This document shows positions 19,612 to 28,411 of a DNA stretch of 64,000 nucleotides, one piece after another; the first letter of the stretch is position 1; each line of letters opens with the position of its first letter. The stretch comes from Nostocoides jenkinsii Ben 74 (GTDB lineage: Bacteria; Actinomycetota; Actinomycetes; Actinomycetales; Dermatophilaceae): contig NZ_HF571038.1 of NCBI RefSeq assembly GCF_001046875.1, positions 266,271 to 330,270 on the forward strand. Direction: 5' to 3'. A program made the position numbers and the translations under genes. Below the pieces are notes generated by a model, which had not been told where the DNA came from, did no database searches, and saw only the letters and a program-made list of their open reading frames with translations.

Positions 19612-20018
19612 GCGCCGCGCGCGTCTACCTCCCCGTCGACGCCCACGACCTCGACGAACTCGCCGAGACGGGTCGCCTCGCCACCACCGGCCGGCTGGCG
19701 TATGGCGTGACCCCCGCGCTGGAGGCCACGACACCGCGCGCGGACGACGAGGAACGGGAGTATCTCGTCTTCCTCGAAGCCGCGCGCACCGCGGTCGACC
19801 TCGCTCACGGCGCTCGCCGCGTGGTTCTGGCCGCGGACGTCCGCGAGAGTGGGTTCACCCCCGCGGGGGAGGGCGTCGTCATCCGGCTCACCGGCGATCT
19901 CGACCTGCGCGAGATCGCGTCCTTCCACGTCGACGAAGAGCCGGGCGGAGACGTCGAGGATTTGCTCTGGTATGACGTGACCGAGGTCCACGCCGTGGCG
20001 CTCCTCGTGCGCGCCTGA
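19608..20018 (+). CDS. DUF6912-like conserved protein
   Basis: 136 residues, ATG overlapping the stop of the WS/DGAT gene (ATGA). It begins with RVYLPVDAHDLDELAETGRLA and continues YGVTPALEATTPRADDEEREYLVFLEAARTAVDL, a pattern I associate with a small actinobacterial family (DUF6912), then a Asp/Glu-rich C-terminus ending DVTEVHAVALLV. Cytosolic, no catalytic motif recognised. The tight coupling to the acyltransferase-like gene implies co-expression. Family assignment is from memory and moderately sure. Confidence 0.65.
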   Translation: MSAARVYLPVDAHDLDELAETGRLATTGRLAYGVTPALEATTPRADDEEREYLVFLEAARTAVDLAHGARRVVLAADVRESGFTPAGEGVVIRLTGDLDLREIASFHVDEEPGGDVEDLLWYDVTEVHAVALLVRA

Positions 20019-20040
20019 CGCGCCAGTAGGATTCTCGCCC

Positions 20041-20532
20041 ATGCGGATTGCCAAGTCGGACACTCTTCGCGGGTCCGCAGAAGAGGTGTTCCGGCGTCGC
20101 ACAACCCCGGCATTCCAGGAGGCGAAGTGCGCGGCCAGCCGGGCCGAGCGGCATACCGTCTCCATCGAATCCGCGCCGAGCGGCGCGACCATCATCCGCA
20201 CTGAGCGGGTCATGTCGACCGCCGCCTTCCCCGACTCGGCCAAGGCCGTTGTCGGCGATCACCTCCGGGTCCTGGAGGTGCAGGAGTGGGGCGTGCCCGG
20301 CGCGGACGGCTCGCGCCGCGCCGACATCCACGTGACGATTGACGGCGTGCCGATAGCGATGTCGGGGGCCGTGGTCGTTCGGCCGCTCGACGCCGCCACG
20401 TGCGAGCAGACCCTCGACGCCGACCTCCGGGCCAATATCCCCTTCCTCGGCTCCCGAATCGAGAAGCTCGCCCAGCCCGCGATCGACGCCGGCTTCGCCA
20501 TCGAGGTCGATCTCCTGAACGGCGGCGCCTGA
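20041..20532 (+). CDS. DUF2505 family protein (SRPBCC-like fold)
   Basis: 163 residues, RIAKSDTLRGSAEEVFRRRTTPAFQEAKCAASRA at the start, an alternating beta core, and ADLRANIPFLGSRIEKLAQPAIDAGFAIEVDLL at the end. This is the layout of DUF2505, an actinobacterial polyketide-cyclase/START-like family thought to bind a hydrophobic ligand in the beta-grasp cavity; no ligand is known. TAGGAT at 20027-20032 lies 8 bases before the ATG, so the gene probably has its own leaderless promoter. Confidence 0.85.
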   Translation: MRIAKSDTLRGSAEEVFRRRTTPAFQEAKCAASRAERHTVSIESAPSGATIIRTERVMSTAAFPDSAKAVVGDHLRVLEVQEWGVPGADGSRRADIHVTIDGVPIAMSGAVVVRPLDAATCEQTLDADLRANIPFLGSRIEKLAQPAIDAGFAIEVDLLNGGA

Positions 20533-20539
20533 CCCCGCC

Positions 20540-20548
20540 TGTGGATAA
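20540..20548 (+). promoter_or_regulatory. Perfect DnaA-box sequence (TGTGGATAA)
   Basis: Second exact match to the DnaA consensus, in the 55-bp gap before the gene at 20588 and about 28 bp upstream of that gene's likely -10 box (TACAGT, 20576-20581). This position would allow DnaA to act as a regulator of that promoter. Confidence 0.45.
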
Positions 20549-20587
20549 CTTCGGACGCCTGTCGGCGGGGCTGATTACAGTGCTCGT

Positions 20588-20887
20588 ATGGCGCACACCC
20601 GGCAGCGGCTCTCCCGATCCTCGGCAGTTGAGCTGGGTCGGGCCGCGGCGGCGGGGGCTGACGACGTCCTGAGCGCGGCCCCCTTTGTCGGTGATCGCCT
20701 CATGGCGCGCGCTGTCGAGGAGTTCGTGGAGGCGGTCGCCGACGCGCTTCGGCTCATCTCCGCCCAGGCCGACTATGTGGTGGCCGCCTGGCCGGTGGCT
20801 CAAGCAGACGGTGCCCGTCGCTCAATGGCAGCAAACTCGTCGGCGGTGCCGGCGTCGGTCCGCGTCACGGGTGCGTCCCACCGCTGA
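20588..20887 (+). CDS. Small helical protein of unknown function
   Basis: 99 residues, rich in alanine and predicted mostly helical (AVELGRAAAAGADDVLSAAPFVGDRLMARAVEEFVEAVADALRLISAQADYVVAAW). Size and helical character recall WXG100-type secreted partners, but no WXG motif is present and I make no family call. TACAGT at 20576-20581 lies 6 bases before the ATG, suggesting a leaderless mRNA. The stop overlaps the ATG of the next gene (TGATG), so the two proteins are made together and may form a complex. Confidence 0.6.
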   Translation: MAHTRQRLSRSSAVELGRAAAAGADDVLSAAPFVGDRLMARAVEEFVEAVADALRLISAQADYVVAAWPVAQADGARRSMAANSSAVPASVRVTGASHR

Positions 20888-21375
20888 TGACGGGTCACGA
20901 TCTGCCCTCCGTGGTGGCCCTCGGCGGCGCCCTTCAATCGCTCGCCGGCCGATTCGACGCGGCGCGCGTTCCGCAGCTGATGCACTCCGAGCCGGCCTGC
21001 CCGGCGGCACTGCGCCCCGATGCCACGGCCCTCGTGGATGCCGTCGGGTCACTGCGCCCGGTGCTTGACGCCGGTGGGCGGGCCCTGACCAGCTGGACGT
21101 ATGCCGTGGCCCGCCTTGACCGAGAGCAGGCCGCCATCGAGGCAGACGCCGCTCAGTACGGCTTCGTGATCGAGCACGGACGCATCGCGCCGGGCAGCGG
21201 ACCGCGGCAGGTGGTTTCCGCCCCGGCGGAGGCCGGCCGCCAGGCGGCGCTCGCGGCGCTGCGTCGCCGGTTGCTCCTCGTGGCCGAGGAGCGAGCCCGC
21301 GTCGATGCCGCCGTCCGGGCGGAGCTGACCGAACTCACGGCCGCCGCCACGGGGGTCGCCGACGGCCTCCGCTGA
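20887..21375 (+). CDS. Helical protein of unknown function, partner of preceding gene
   Basis: 162 residues, co-translated with the 99-aa gene. Two long amphipathic helical stretches are visible (SLRPVLDAGGRALTSWTYAVARLDREQAAIEADAAQYG and QAALAALRRRLLLVAEERARVDAAVRAELTELTAAA), the latter likely a coiled coil. No signal peptide, membrane helix or catalytic motif. The tandem small-helical-gene arrangement resembles type VII secretion substrates or their chaperones only in general shape; nothing else of such a system is present. Confidence 0.6.
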   Translation: MTGHDLPSVVALGGALQSLAGRFDAARVPQLMHSEPACPAALRPDATALVDAVGSLRPVLDAGGRALTSWTYAVARLDREQAAIEADAAQYGFVIEHGRIAPGSGPRQVVSAPAEAGRQAALAALRRRLLLVAEERARVDAAVRAELTELTAAATGVADGLR

Positions 21376-21443
21376 CCCCTGGTCCAAGCCGGCGAGAATG
21401 GGTTTTCCGCAGCGTGATTGTTACCCTCGCAGGAGAGCGGGCA

Positions 21444-24400
21444 ATGACGCCCGTCGTGCACTGGAGAGGTTTGGTCGCTGTGCCCAAGGACGCCGCCGCG
21501 CGGAAGGAACGCTTGGAGGACGCCGCCCGGCGTGGAGAGGCCAAGGGGAGCCCGCCGCTCCTCGACTTCCTCTCCGCCTATTACCGGCACGTCCCCGCCG
21601 AGGAGGTTCTGGCACGAAGCTCCGATGACCTGCTCGCCATTGCCTTGGCCCACCACGATCTGGCCCAGGCTCGGCCATCCGGCACCTCGACGGTCACCTG
21701 CCTCAACCCCTCGATCGATGGCGAGGGCTGGACCAGTCCCCATACGGTCATCCAGATCGTGACGGACGACAAGCCCTTCCTGGTCGACTCCGTGACCGCC
21801 TACCTCGAATCGGCGGGCCGAGGCATCCATACGGTCTTCCATCCGTTGCTGGTGGTGCGCCGCAGTGCCGACGGCCGCTACGAGGAGCTCGTCCTTGATC
21901 AGGGCGATGACGCGGACCCGGCCGCGCCGCCCGCCTTCGGCGAGATGCGCGAGTCGTGGATCCACATCGAGATCGACCGCGAGAGTGACGCCGCCCATCG
22001 CGCCGAGATCGCGACCGCTCTCACGCGCGTGCTCGGCGATGTGCAAGAGGCCATCGAGGACTGGCCCAAGATGACGTCCCGGGCCGCGACGTTGGCCGCC
22101 GAGCTGCGCGCCAATGCTCCCGCCGGTGTCTCGGCGCAGGAGTGCGAACGCGCCGCGGACTTCCTCGACTGGATGGCCGACAACAACTTCACCTTCCTCG
22201 GTGCCCGCGACTACACCCTGACCGGCGATGACACGGCAGGCGAGCTCGCCGCCATCTCCGGGTCGGGCCTCGGCCTGCTGCGCGCCGATGCCGATATGAC
22301 CAGCGCCCTGACCAAGATCACCGGCCCGGCGCTGGAGAAAGCGCGCGAGCGGCGCGTGCTGTTCGTGACCAAGGCCAACTCCCGCGCGACGGTCCACCGG
22401 CCGGTCTACCTCGACTACATCGGCGTGCGCACGTTCGATGCGTCGGGTGCCGTCACCGGCGAGCACCGCTTCCTGGGCTTGTTCACCTCCAGCGCGTATG
22501 CCGAGTCCGTCCTTCGGATTCCCTATGTCAAGGACAAGGTGGCCGAGGTCATGGCCGCCTCGGGCTTCGATGCCGACTCCCACTCCGGCAAGGATCTGCT
22601 CGGCATCCTCGATCGCTACCCGCGCGACGAGGTCCTCCAGGCGAGCCCGGCGCAACTGCTCGACGTGGCCACGCAGGTGGTCCACCTGCGCGAGAAGCGC
22701 CGCTGCCGGGTCTTCTTCCGGCTCGACGACTTCGGCCGGTTCGTCTCCGCGCTCGTGTTCATCCCCCGCGACCGCTACAACACTGCCGTCCGCCAACGCA
22801 TGGAGGCGATCCTCACCGAGGCCTTCGACGCCACGAGCGTCGACTTCACCACTCGCGTCTCCGAATCCGCTCTGGCACAGGTGCATTTCGTGCTTCGTCT
22901 CGGTCGCCCGACCCACCGGCTGGGCGTCGACGAGGTCGCCCTCGAAGCCAAGATCGCCGACGCGACCCGGACCTGGGACGAGGACCTGCTCGAATCGGCC
23001 CGCCGGGAGGTGGGTGAGGAGGAGACCGCCCGCCTGGCCGGGGCCTATGGGCGGGCGTTCCCCACGGCATACAAGGAAGACTTCACCGTCAAGCAAGGGG
23101 TGGCCGACCTGCGCCATCTCGACAGCCTGGGCGAGAGCAATGCCACCGAGTTGGTGCTCTACAAGCCGCGGTTCAACCCCGAGGCCATTCGCCGGTTCAA
23201 GCTGTTCCGGCGCGACCCGCTGTCGTTGACGCAGGTGCTGCCGCTGTTCACCCACATGGGTGTCGAGGTCGTCGACGAGCGGCCGTATGCCGTGAGCCGC
23301 CGCGACGGCGTCGCGCAGCACGTCTATGACTTCGGGCTGCGGGTGCGTGACGATCGGCTCTGGTCCTCGATGACCCACGCTCGGCTCCGGGAGCTCTTCG
23401 AGGGCGCTGTCGCAGCCGTCTGGGAGGGCCGCGCGGAGTCAGACGGCTTCAACGCCCTTGTCCTGCAAGCGCAATTGACGTGGCGGCAGGTGGTCATCCT
23501 GCGCACCATCGCGAAGTACCTCCGCCAGACCCGTCCCGCCTTCAGCCAGCGCTACATCGAGGACTCGCTCCTGGCCAACTGGCAGATCGCCACGCTGCTG
23601 GTCCGGCTCTTCGAGACCCGCTTCGATCCGGACGCCGATGCGGACCAGGGCGCCGGGGAGGGTGGCGGTCGGGAGGAGCGCGAGCAGGCCCTCGTTCGCC
23701 AGATCACCGAAGCGCTCGACGACGTCGCCAGCCTCGACCACGACCGAATCATCCGGGCCTTCCTCGGGGTTATCCGGGCCACCCTGCGCACCAACTTCTT
23801 CCAGGTCGATGCGCAGGGTGAACCCAAGGACTATGTGTCCTTGAAGATCGACCCCAAGCGTGTCCCAGAGCTCCCGGCGCCGCGCCCGCAGTTCGAGATC
23901 TGGGTCTACAGCCCCCGGGTCGAGGGCGTCCACCTGCGTTTCGGGCCGGTAGCTCGCGGCGGGCTGCGCTGGAGCGACCGGCGCGAGGACTTCCGCACCG
24001 AGGTGCTCGGCCTGGTCAAGGCGCAGATGGTCAAGAACTCCGTCATCGTGCCGACCGGAAGCAAGGGCGGGTTCTTCCCCAAGCAACTCCCGGACGACCC
24101 GGCGGAGCGCCGCGCGGAGGGCGTCGCGGCATACAAGATCTTCATCTCCGGCCTGCTCGACCTGACCGACAACCGCGTCGGTGCAGAGATCGTGCCGCCG
24201 CCGAAGGTCGTGCGCCACGACGAGGACGACCCCTACCTGGTCGTCGCCGCCGACAAGGGCACCGCGACGTTCTCCGATATCGCCAATGGCGTCTCGCAGG
24301 ACTACGGTTTCTGGCTCGACGACGCCTTCGCCTCCGGCGGCTCCAGTGGCTATGACCACAAGGGCATGGGCATCACCGCCCGTGGCGCCTGGGAGTCGGT

Positions 24401-26354
24401 CAAGCGGCACTTCCGCGAGATGGGCCACGACACGCAGACGGAGGACTTCACCGTCGTTGGCATCGGCGACATGAGCGGTGACGTCTTCGGCAACGGGATG
24501 CTGCTCTCGGAGCACATCCGCCTGGTGGCGGCCTTCGACCACCGGCACGTCTTCGTTGACCCCGACCCGGACGCGGAGAGGTCCTTCGCGGAGCGCCAGC
24601 GGCTCTTCAACCTGCCGGGCTCCTCGTGGGCGAGCTATGACACGTCGCTCATCAGCGAGGGTGGTGGCGTCTGGGCGCGCACCCTCAAGTCCGTTCCCGT
24701 GTCGGCGCAGATGCGCGCGGCCCTCGGGTTGGCCGACGACGTGACCTCGATGACGCCCACCGATCTCATCCACGCCGTTCTGCTGGCACCGGTCGACCTG
24801 CTCTGGAATGGCGGCATCGGCACCTATGTCAAGGCCGACAGCGAGTCCAACGAGGAGGTCGGCGACCGCGCCAATGACGCCATCCGCGTCAACGGTGGTG
24901 ACGTGCGCGTCAAGGTCATCGGCGAGGGTGGCAACCTCGGGTTGTCTCAGCGCGGCCGAATCGAGGCGGCGCTGGCCGGCGTCCGCGTCAACACCGACGC
25001 GATCGACAACTCGGCGGGTGTCGACACCTCGGACCACGAGGTCAACATCAAGATCCTGCTGCAGGAGGTCGTGCGGCGCGAGGACCTCACCCTCAAGCAG
25101 CGCAACAAGGTCCTGGCGTCGATGACGGACGAGGTCGCCAGCCAGGTGCTGCGCGACAACTACGAGCAGAACGTCTTGCTCGGCAACGCCCGCGCCCAGC
25201 AGCACGCGATGGTCGAGGTGCACCAGCGGCTCATCCACTGGCTGGAGGAGCGCGGCGAGCTCGATCGAGACCTGGAGTTCTTGCCGAGCGACATCGAGAT
25301 CGGTGAGCGCGCCGAGGCCGGGCTCGGCCTGACCTCGCCGGAGTTCGCCGTCCTGGTGGCCTATGCCAAGCTCGCGTTGAAGGCCGATCTGCTGCCGACG
25401 GGACTTCCTGACGACCCGTGGTTCCAGCAGACGCTGGGGGACTATTTCCCCGGGCCGATCAAGGAGGGGTTCGCCGACGTGATCACCGAGCACCCGCTGC
25501 GCCGCGAGATCATCACCAACTCGGTGGCCAACTCGCTGATCAACCGGGGCGGCATCACGTTCGTCTATCGCGCGATGGAGGAGACCGGCGCTCGCGCCGA
25601 GCAGATCGCCCGCGCCTATGTCATCGCGCGTGAGGTCTTCGGGTTGGCCGACTTCGTCGCCCAGATCGAGGCACTCGACAACGTGGTCCCGACCGAGGCG
25701 CAGACGCGGCTCTATCTGGAGTTCCGGCGGTTGCTCGACCGGTCCGTGCGGTGGTTCGTGGCCAACCGCCCGGTCGCGCTCGACGTGGCCGGGGAGTTGG
25801 AGCGCTACAGCGGCATTGTGCGGGACTGGAGCCCGCGACTGCCGGACGTGCTCGTCGCCACGGAGGCGGACCGGCTCCGGGCCAATGCCGAGACGTATGC
25901 CGCGGACGGCGTCCTCGAGGACCTCGCCACCCGAGCGGCTGGCCTGCTCGACGCCTTCTCGCTGCTCGACTGCGCCGACCTCAGCCTGCTGACGGGCGAG
26001 CCCGCCGACCACCTCGTGCCGCTCTACTTCCGGGTGTCCGAACGGTTCGCAATCGATGCGATGCTGCAGCGCATCACGCAGTTGCCACGCGGCGACCGCT
26101 GGGACGCGCTGGCTCGCGGCGCGCTGCGCGACGACCTGTATGGCGTGCTCAAATCGCTGACGCTCAACGTCATCGAGGCCACGGACGCCGACGCGGCCCC
26201 CGCCGACCGGCTGGCTGCGTGGGTGACCGCCCACGAGGACGACCTGACCCGGGCACAGCGCGCCCTGGCCGGCATCGATCGGCTGGAGGCGCCGACCATC
26301 GCCGCGATGTCGGTGGCCTTGCGCACGCTCCGGTCGCTGGTGCGCCTGGGGTAG
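21444..26354 (+). CDS. gdh: NAD-specific glutamate dehydrogenase, large (L_180) class
   Basis: Catabolic NAD-dependent enzyme converting glutamate to 2-oxoglutarate and ammonia. 1,636 residues, the length of the 180-kDa class known from Streptomyces and mycobacteria. ATG 21444 is preferred because AGGAGAG lies 6 bases upstream; a GTG at 21414 would also be in frame. The N-terminal ~700 residues hold ACT-like regulatory segments (TVIQIVTDDKPFLVDSVTAYL); the catalytic core shows VKAQMVKNSVIVPTGSKGGFFPKQLPD, the dinucleotide region DFTVVGIGDMSGDVFGNGMLLS, and VKVIGEGGNLGLSQRGR. The C-terminal helical domain is present. The enzyme is typically regulated by GarA-like FHA proteins and amino acids; none of those genes is here. 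Confidence 0.95.
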   Translation: MTPVVHWRGLVAVPKDAAARKERLEDAARRGEAKGSPPLLDFLSAYYRHVPAEEVLARSSDDLLAIALAHHDLAQARPSGTSTVTCLNPSIDGEGWTSPHTVIQIVTDDKPFLVDSVTAYLESAGRGIHTVFHPLLVVRRSADGRYEELVLDQGDDADPAAPPAFGEMRESWIHIEIDRESDAAHRAEIATALTRVLGDVQEAIEDWPKMTSRAATLAAELRANAPAGVSAQECERAADFLDWMADNNFTFLGARDYTLTGDDTAGELAAISGSGLGLLRADADMTSALTKITGPALEKARERRVLFVTKANSRATVHRPVYLDYIGVRTFDASGAVTGEHRFLGLFTSSAYAESVLRIPYVKDKVAEVMAASGFDADSHSGKDLLGILDRYPRDEVLQASPAQLLDVATQVVHLREKRRCRVFFRLDDFGRFVSALVFIPRDRYNTAVRQRMEAILTEAFDATSVDFTTRVSESALAQVHFVLRLGRPTHRLGVDEVALEAKIADATRTWDEDLLESARREVGEEETARLAGAYGRAFPTAYKEDFTVKQGVADLRHLDSLGESNATELVLYKPRFNPEAIRRFKLFRRDPLSLTQVLPLFTHMGVEVVDERPYAVSRRDGVAQHVYDFGLRVRDDRLWSSMTHARLRELFEGAVAAVWEGRAESDGFNALVLQAQLTWRQVVILRTIAKYLRQTRPAFSQRYIEDSLLANWQIATLLVRLFETRFDPDADADQGAGEGGGREEREQALVRQITEALDDVASLDHDRIIRAFLGVIRATLRTNFFQVDAQGEPKDYVSLKIDPKRVPELPAPRPQFEIWVYSPRVEGVHLRFGPVARGGLRWSDRREDFRTEVLGLVKAQMVKNSVIVPTGSKGGFFPKQLPDDPAERRAEGVAAYKIFISGLLDLTDNRVGAEIVPPPKVVRHDEDDPYLVVAADKGTATFSDIANGVSQDYGFWLDDAFASGGSSGYDHKGMGITARGAWESVKRHFREMGHDTQTEDFTVVGIGDMSGDVFGNGMLLSEHIRLVAAFDHRHVFVDPDPDAERSFAERQRLFNLPGSSWASYDTSLISEGGGVWARTLKSVPVSAQMRAALGLADDVTSMTPTDLIHAVLLAPVDLLWNGGIGTYVKADSESNEEVGDRANDAIRVNGGDVRVKVIGEGGNLGLSQRGRIEAALAGVRVNTDAIDNSAGVDTSDHEVNIKILLQEVVRREDLTLKQRNKVLASMTDEVASQVLRDNYEQNVLLGNARAQQHAMVEVHQRLIHWLEERGELDRDLEFLPSDIEIGERAEAGLGLTSPEFAVLVAYAKLALKADLLPTGLPDDPWFQQTLGDYFPGPIKEGFADVITEHPLRREIITNSVANSLINRGGITFVYRAMEETGARAEQIARAYVIAREVFGLADFVAQIEALDNVVPTEAQTRLYLEFRRLLDRSVRWFVANRPVALDVAGELERYSGIVRDWSPRLPDVLVATEADRLRANAETYAADGVLEDLATRAAGLLDAFSLLDCADLSLLTGEPADHLVPLYFRVSERFAIDAMLQRITQLPRGDRWDALARGALRDDLYGVLKSLTLNVIEATDADAAPADRLAAWVTAHEDDLTRAQRALAGIDRLEAPTIAAMSVALRTLRSLVRLG

Positions 26355-26379
26355 GCCGTCACCCCGTAGGCTCGTGCTT

Positions 26380-27870
26380 GTGGCGGGCACCTTCGGCGAC
26401 CGGTTGCGGACCGAGACGACTCTCGGCGAGGCGAGCATCCATTGGCTGCAGTTGCTGATGAGCGACTGGCAGTTGCTGGCGGATCTGTCGTATGCCGATC
26501 TGGTCCTGTGGGTCCTCACCCGCGACGGCCGCTGGCGGGCCGTCGGGCACGTCCGGCCCACCACCGGCCAGATGGTCTTCTTCGAGGACATCGTCGGCCG
26601 GGACGCCGTCGGTGACCGGCGCGGTCTCCTGGAGCGCGCGGTCGCCGAGGGCTCCATGGTCCGCCGTGGCGCGCCCGTCCTCGATCAGGACCAGGCCGTC
26701 CGCGAGGAAGCCATCCCCGTGCGGGCGGGGGGCGAGGTCGCCGGGGTCGTCACGCGGCATACGAATCTCTCCACGATCCCGACCCCGAGCCGGCTGGAGC
26801 TGAGCTATCAGGCGCTGGCCGGGCATCTCGTGCGCATGCTGGCCACGGGGGAGTGGCCGCAATCCGGCGCGCCGACGGGGTTCCGACGTGGCGCCCCCCG
26901 CGTGAGCGACGGGCTCGTGCACCTCAACCCGGACGGCGTCGTGCTGTATGCGACGCCCAACGCCCTCAGCGCCGTACACCGGCTGGGCCACACCGGCGAC
27001 GTCATCGGAGAAGTCTTCGCCCAGGTCATCCTCGGGGTGATGAACGACACCGGACCGGTCGATGAGTCCCTAGCGATCGTGCTCACCGGCCGCGCTGCGT
27101 GGCGTTCCGAGGTGCAGACGCGCTCGGGCGCGGTGGCGGTTCGGGCCATCCCGATCACCGAGAACAACAACCGCATCGGGGCGATCGTCCTGATCCGGGA
27201 CGTGTCGGACCTGCGTCGGCGCGAGAGCGAGCTGCTGTCCAAGGACGCGACGATTCGCGAGATCCATCACCGAGTCAAGAACAACCTGCAGACGGTCGCG
27301 GCGCTGTTGCGACTACAGGCCCGGCGGCTGCCAGACGGGGCCGGGCGCGACGCACTCGCCGAGGCGGTCCGGCGAGTCAGCGCGATCGCCGTGGTGCACG
27401 AGACCCTGAGCCTGGGCTTCGACGAGACGGTCGACTTCGACGATGTGGTGCGGCGCAGTCAGCGCATGGTGGTGGAGGTGGCCACGACCTCGGAGCAGCC
27501 CATTGCGTCCGAGGTGCACGGCACTTTCGGACGCGTGCGTGCCGAGGATGCGATGGCGCTCGCGCTGATCATGTCGGAGCTGATCCAGAACGCCGCCGAG
27601 CACGCGCTGCGCGAGACGGGCGGCCTGCTGCGGATCTCGGCGCACCGCGAACACGCCCCCGAGGGGGACGTGCTGGAGGTGTCGATTTGCGATGACGGGA
27701 CCGGCCTGCCCTCGGGCTTCCGGCCAAGCATGGCGGGGTTGGGCACGCAAATCGTGGTGTCCCTGGTCTCGGACCTTCGAGGTGTGATCCGGTGGGAGGA
27801 GAATCACCCCCGCGGGACGTGTGTGCGGTTCTCCGCGCGCCTGCGCTCGCTCGACTCGGCGGACGAATAG
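26380..27870 (+). CDS. pdtaS: Cytosolic sensor histidine kinase PdtaS
   Basis: 496-residue soluble kinase closely matching Rv3220c PdtaS, which phosphorylates the ANTAR antitermination regulator PdtaR. N-terminal GAF (WQLLADLSYADLVLWVLTRDGRWRAVG) and PAS (GLVHLNPDGVVLYATPNALSAVHRLG) domains sense ligands; the HisKA_2 helix carries SKDATIREIHHRVKNNLQTVAALLRLQ with His296/297, and the ATPase domain has LIMSELIQNAAEHAL and ICDDGTGLPSGF. GTG 26380 lies 7 bases after TAGGCT (26367-26372), consistent with a leaderless start; GTG 26374 would add two residues. pdtaR is not in the window. The neighbour whiB1 is convergent, as in mycobacteria. Confidence 0.92.
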   Translation: MAGTFGDRLRTETTLGEASIHWLQLLMSDWQLLADLSYADLVLWVLTRDGRWRAVGHVRPTTGQMVFFEDIVGRDAVGDRRGLLERAVAEGSMVRRGAPVLDQDQAVREEAIPVRAGGEVAGVVTRHTNLSTIPTPSRLELSYQALAGHLVRMLATGEWPQSGAPTGFRRGAPRVSDGLVHLNPDGVVLYATPNALSAVHRLGHTGDVIGEVFAQVILGVMNDTGPVDESLAIVLTGRAAWRSEVQTRSGAVAVRAIPITENNNRIGAIVLIRDVSDLRRRESELLSKDATIREIHHRVKNNLQTVAALLRLQARRLPDGAGRDALAEAVRRVSAIAVVHETLSLGFDETVDFDDVVRRSQRMVVEVATTSEQPIASEVHGTFGRVRAEDAMALALIMSELIQNAAEHALRETGGLLRISAHREHAPEGDVLEVSICDDGTGLPSGFRPSMAGLGTQIVVSLVSDLRGVIRWEENHPRGTCVRFSARLRSLDSADE

Positions 27871-27979
27871 CGGACGGACGAGTAGCGGCCTCGGGCGGCT
27901 CCTGAGCTTCGCCGACGTGGTGTTGCTCGTGGGCGACTTGGGGTGCGGGCGGCGGGTGAGTTGGCGGCGGGGTCGGGCC

Positions 27980-28228
27980 TCAGCCCGCGCGGCGGGCGCG
28001 GGCGTTGCGCCGCTTGAGGGCGCGGCGCTCGTCCTCGGAGAGCCCGCCCCATACGCCGGAGTCCTGACCCGTCTCGATCGCCCATTTCAAGCAGGTGTCG
28101 ACGACCTCACAGCGGCGGCAGACGGCCTTGGCCTGCTCGATCTGCAGGATCGCCGGACCGGTGTTCCCAATGGGGAAGAACAGCTCGGGGTCCTCATCGA
28201 GGCAGGCAGCGCGGTCGCGCCAATCCAT
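27980..28228 (-). CDS. whiB1: WhiB1-type iron-sulfur transcription factor
   Basis: 82-residue Wbl protein. Cysteines C9, C37, C40 and C46 would hold a 4Fe-4S cluster that reacts with nitric oxide; the GVWGG turn (QDSGVWGGLSEDERRALKRRNARARRA) and basic tail bind DNA and sigma factor. The sequence DWRDRAACLDEDPELFFP, the cysteine positions and length equal mycobacterial WhiB1 and Streptomyces WblE. ATG 28228 is the family start; a longer upstream frame has no similarity. Wbl1 proteins bind region 4 of the housekeeping sigma factor. A repeat-containing promoter region lies upstream. Confidence 0.95.
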   Translation of the reverse strand: MDWRDRAACLDEDPELFFPIGNTGPAILQIEQAKAVCRRCEVVDTCLKWAIETGQDSGVWGGLSEDERRALKRRNARARRAG

Positions 28229-28332
28229 AGGGGGCCAACTCCTTGGTGTGGGGTCACGTGGTGGGCACGTCGTGGGGACAGCGGGCCTCGATCTGCCCAC
28301 AGCAATAAGGGCCCGACGACGGGTCCGTGCTT

Positions 28333-28364
28333 CATTGTCTCGGACAATGCCGTTTGGGACAATG
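28333..28364 (-). promoter_or_regulatory. whiB1 promoter with three GACAATG elements
   Basis: CATTGTC (28333-28339) and GACAATG (28343-28349) form a perfect 7-bp inverted repeat with a 3-base spacer; another GACAATG follows at 28358-28364. Read on the minus strand, TTGTCC and GACAAT are 17 bp apart and could be the -35 and -10 of whiB1, so the repeats would lie within the core promoter, a good place for an operator. Confidence 0.45.
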
Positions 28365-28411
28365 GCTTAGGCGGCAAATTTGTTCCCACCGGGCCTTATA
28401 GCCTTGGATTC

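Noticed and set aside
16143-20548. Replication origin
   Set aside because: Only two DnaA boxes 4.4 kb apart, no AT-rich unwinding region and no dnaA, dnaN or recF.
27821-28411. Long N-terminal extension of the small membrane protein
   Set aside because: The frame stays open upstream only antisense to whiB1; a promoter-like box and GTG at 28412 mark the real start.
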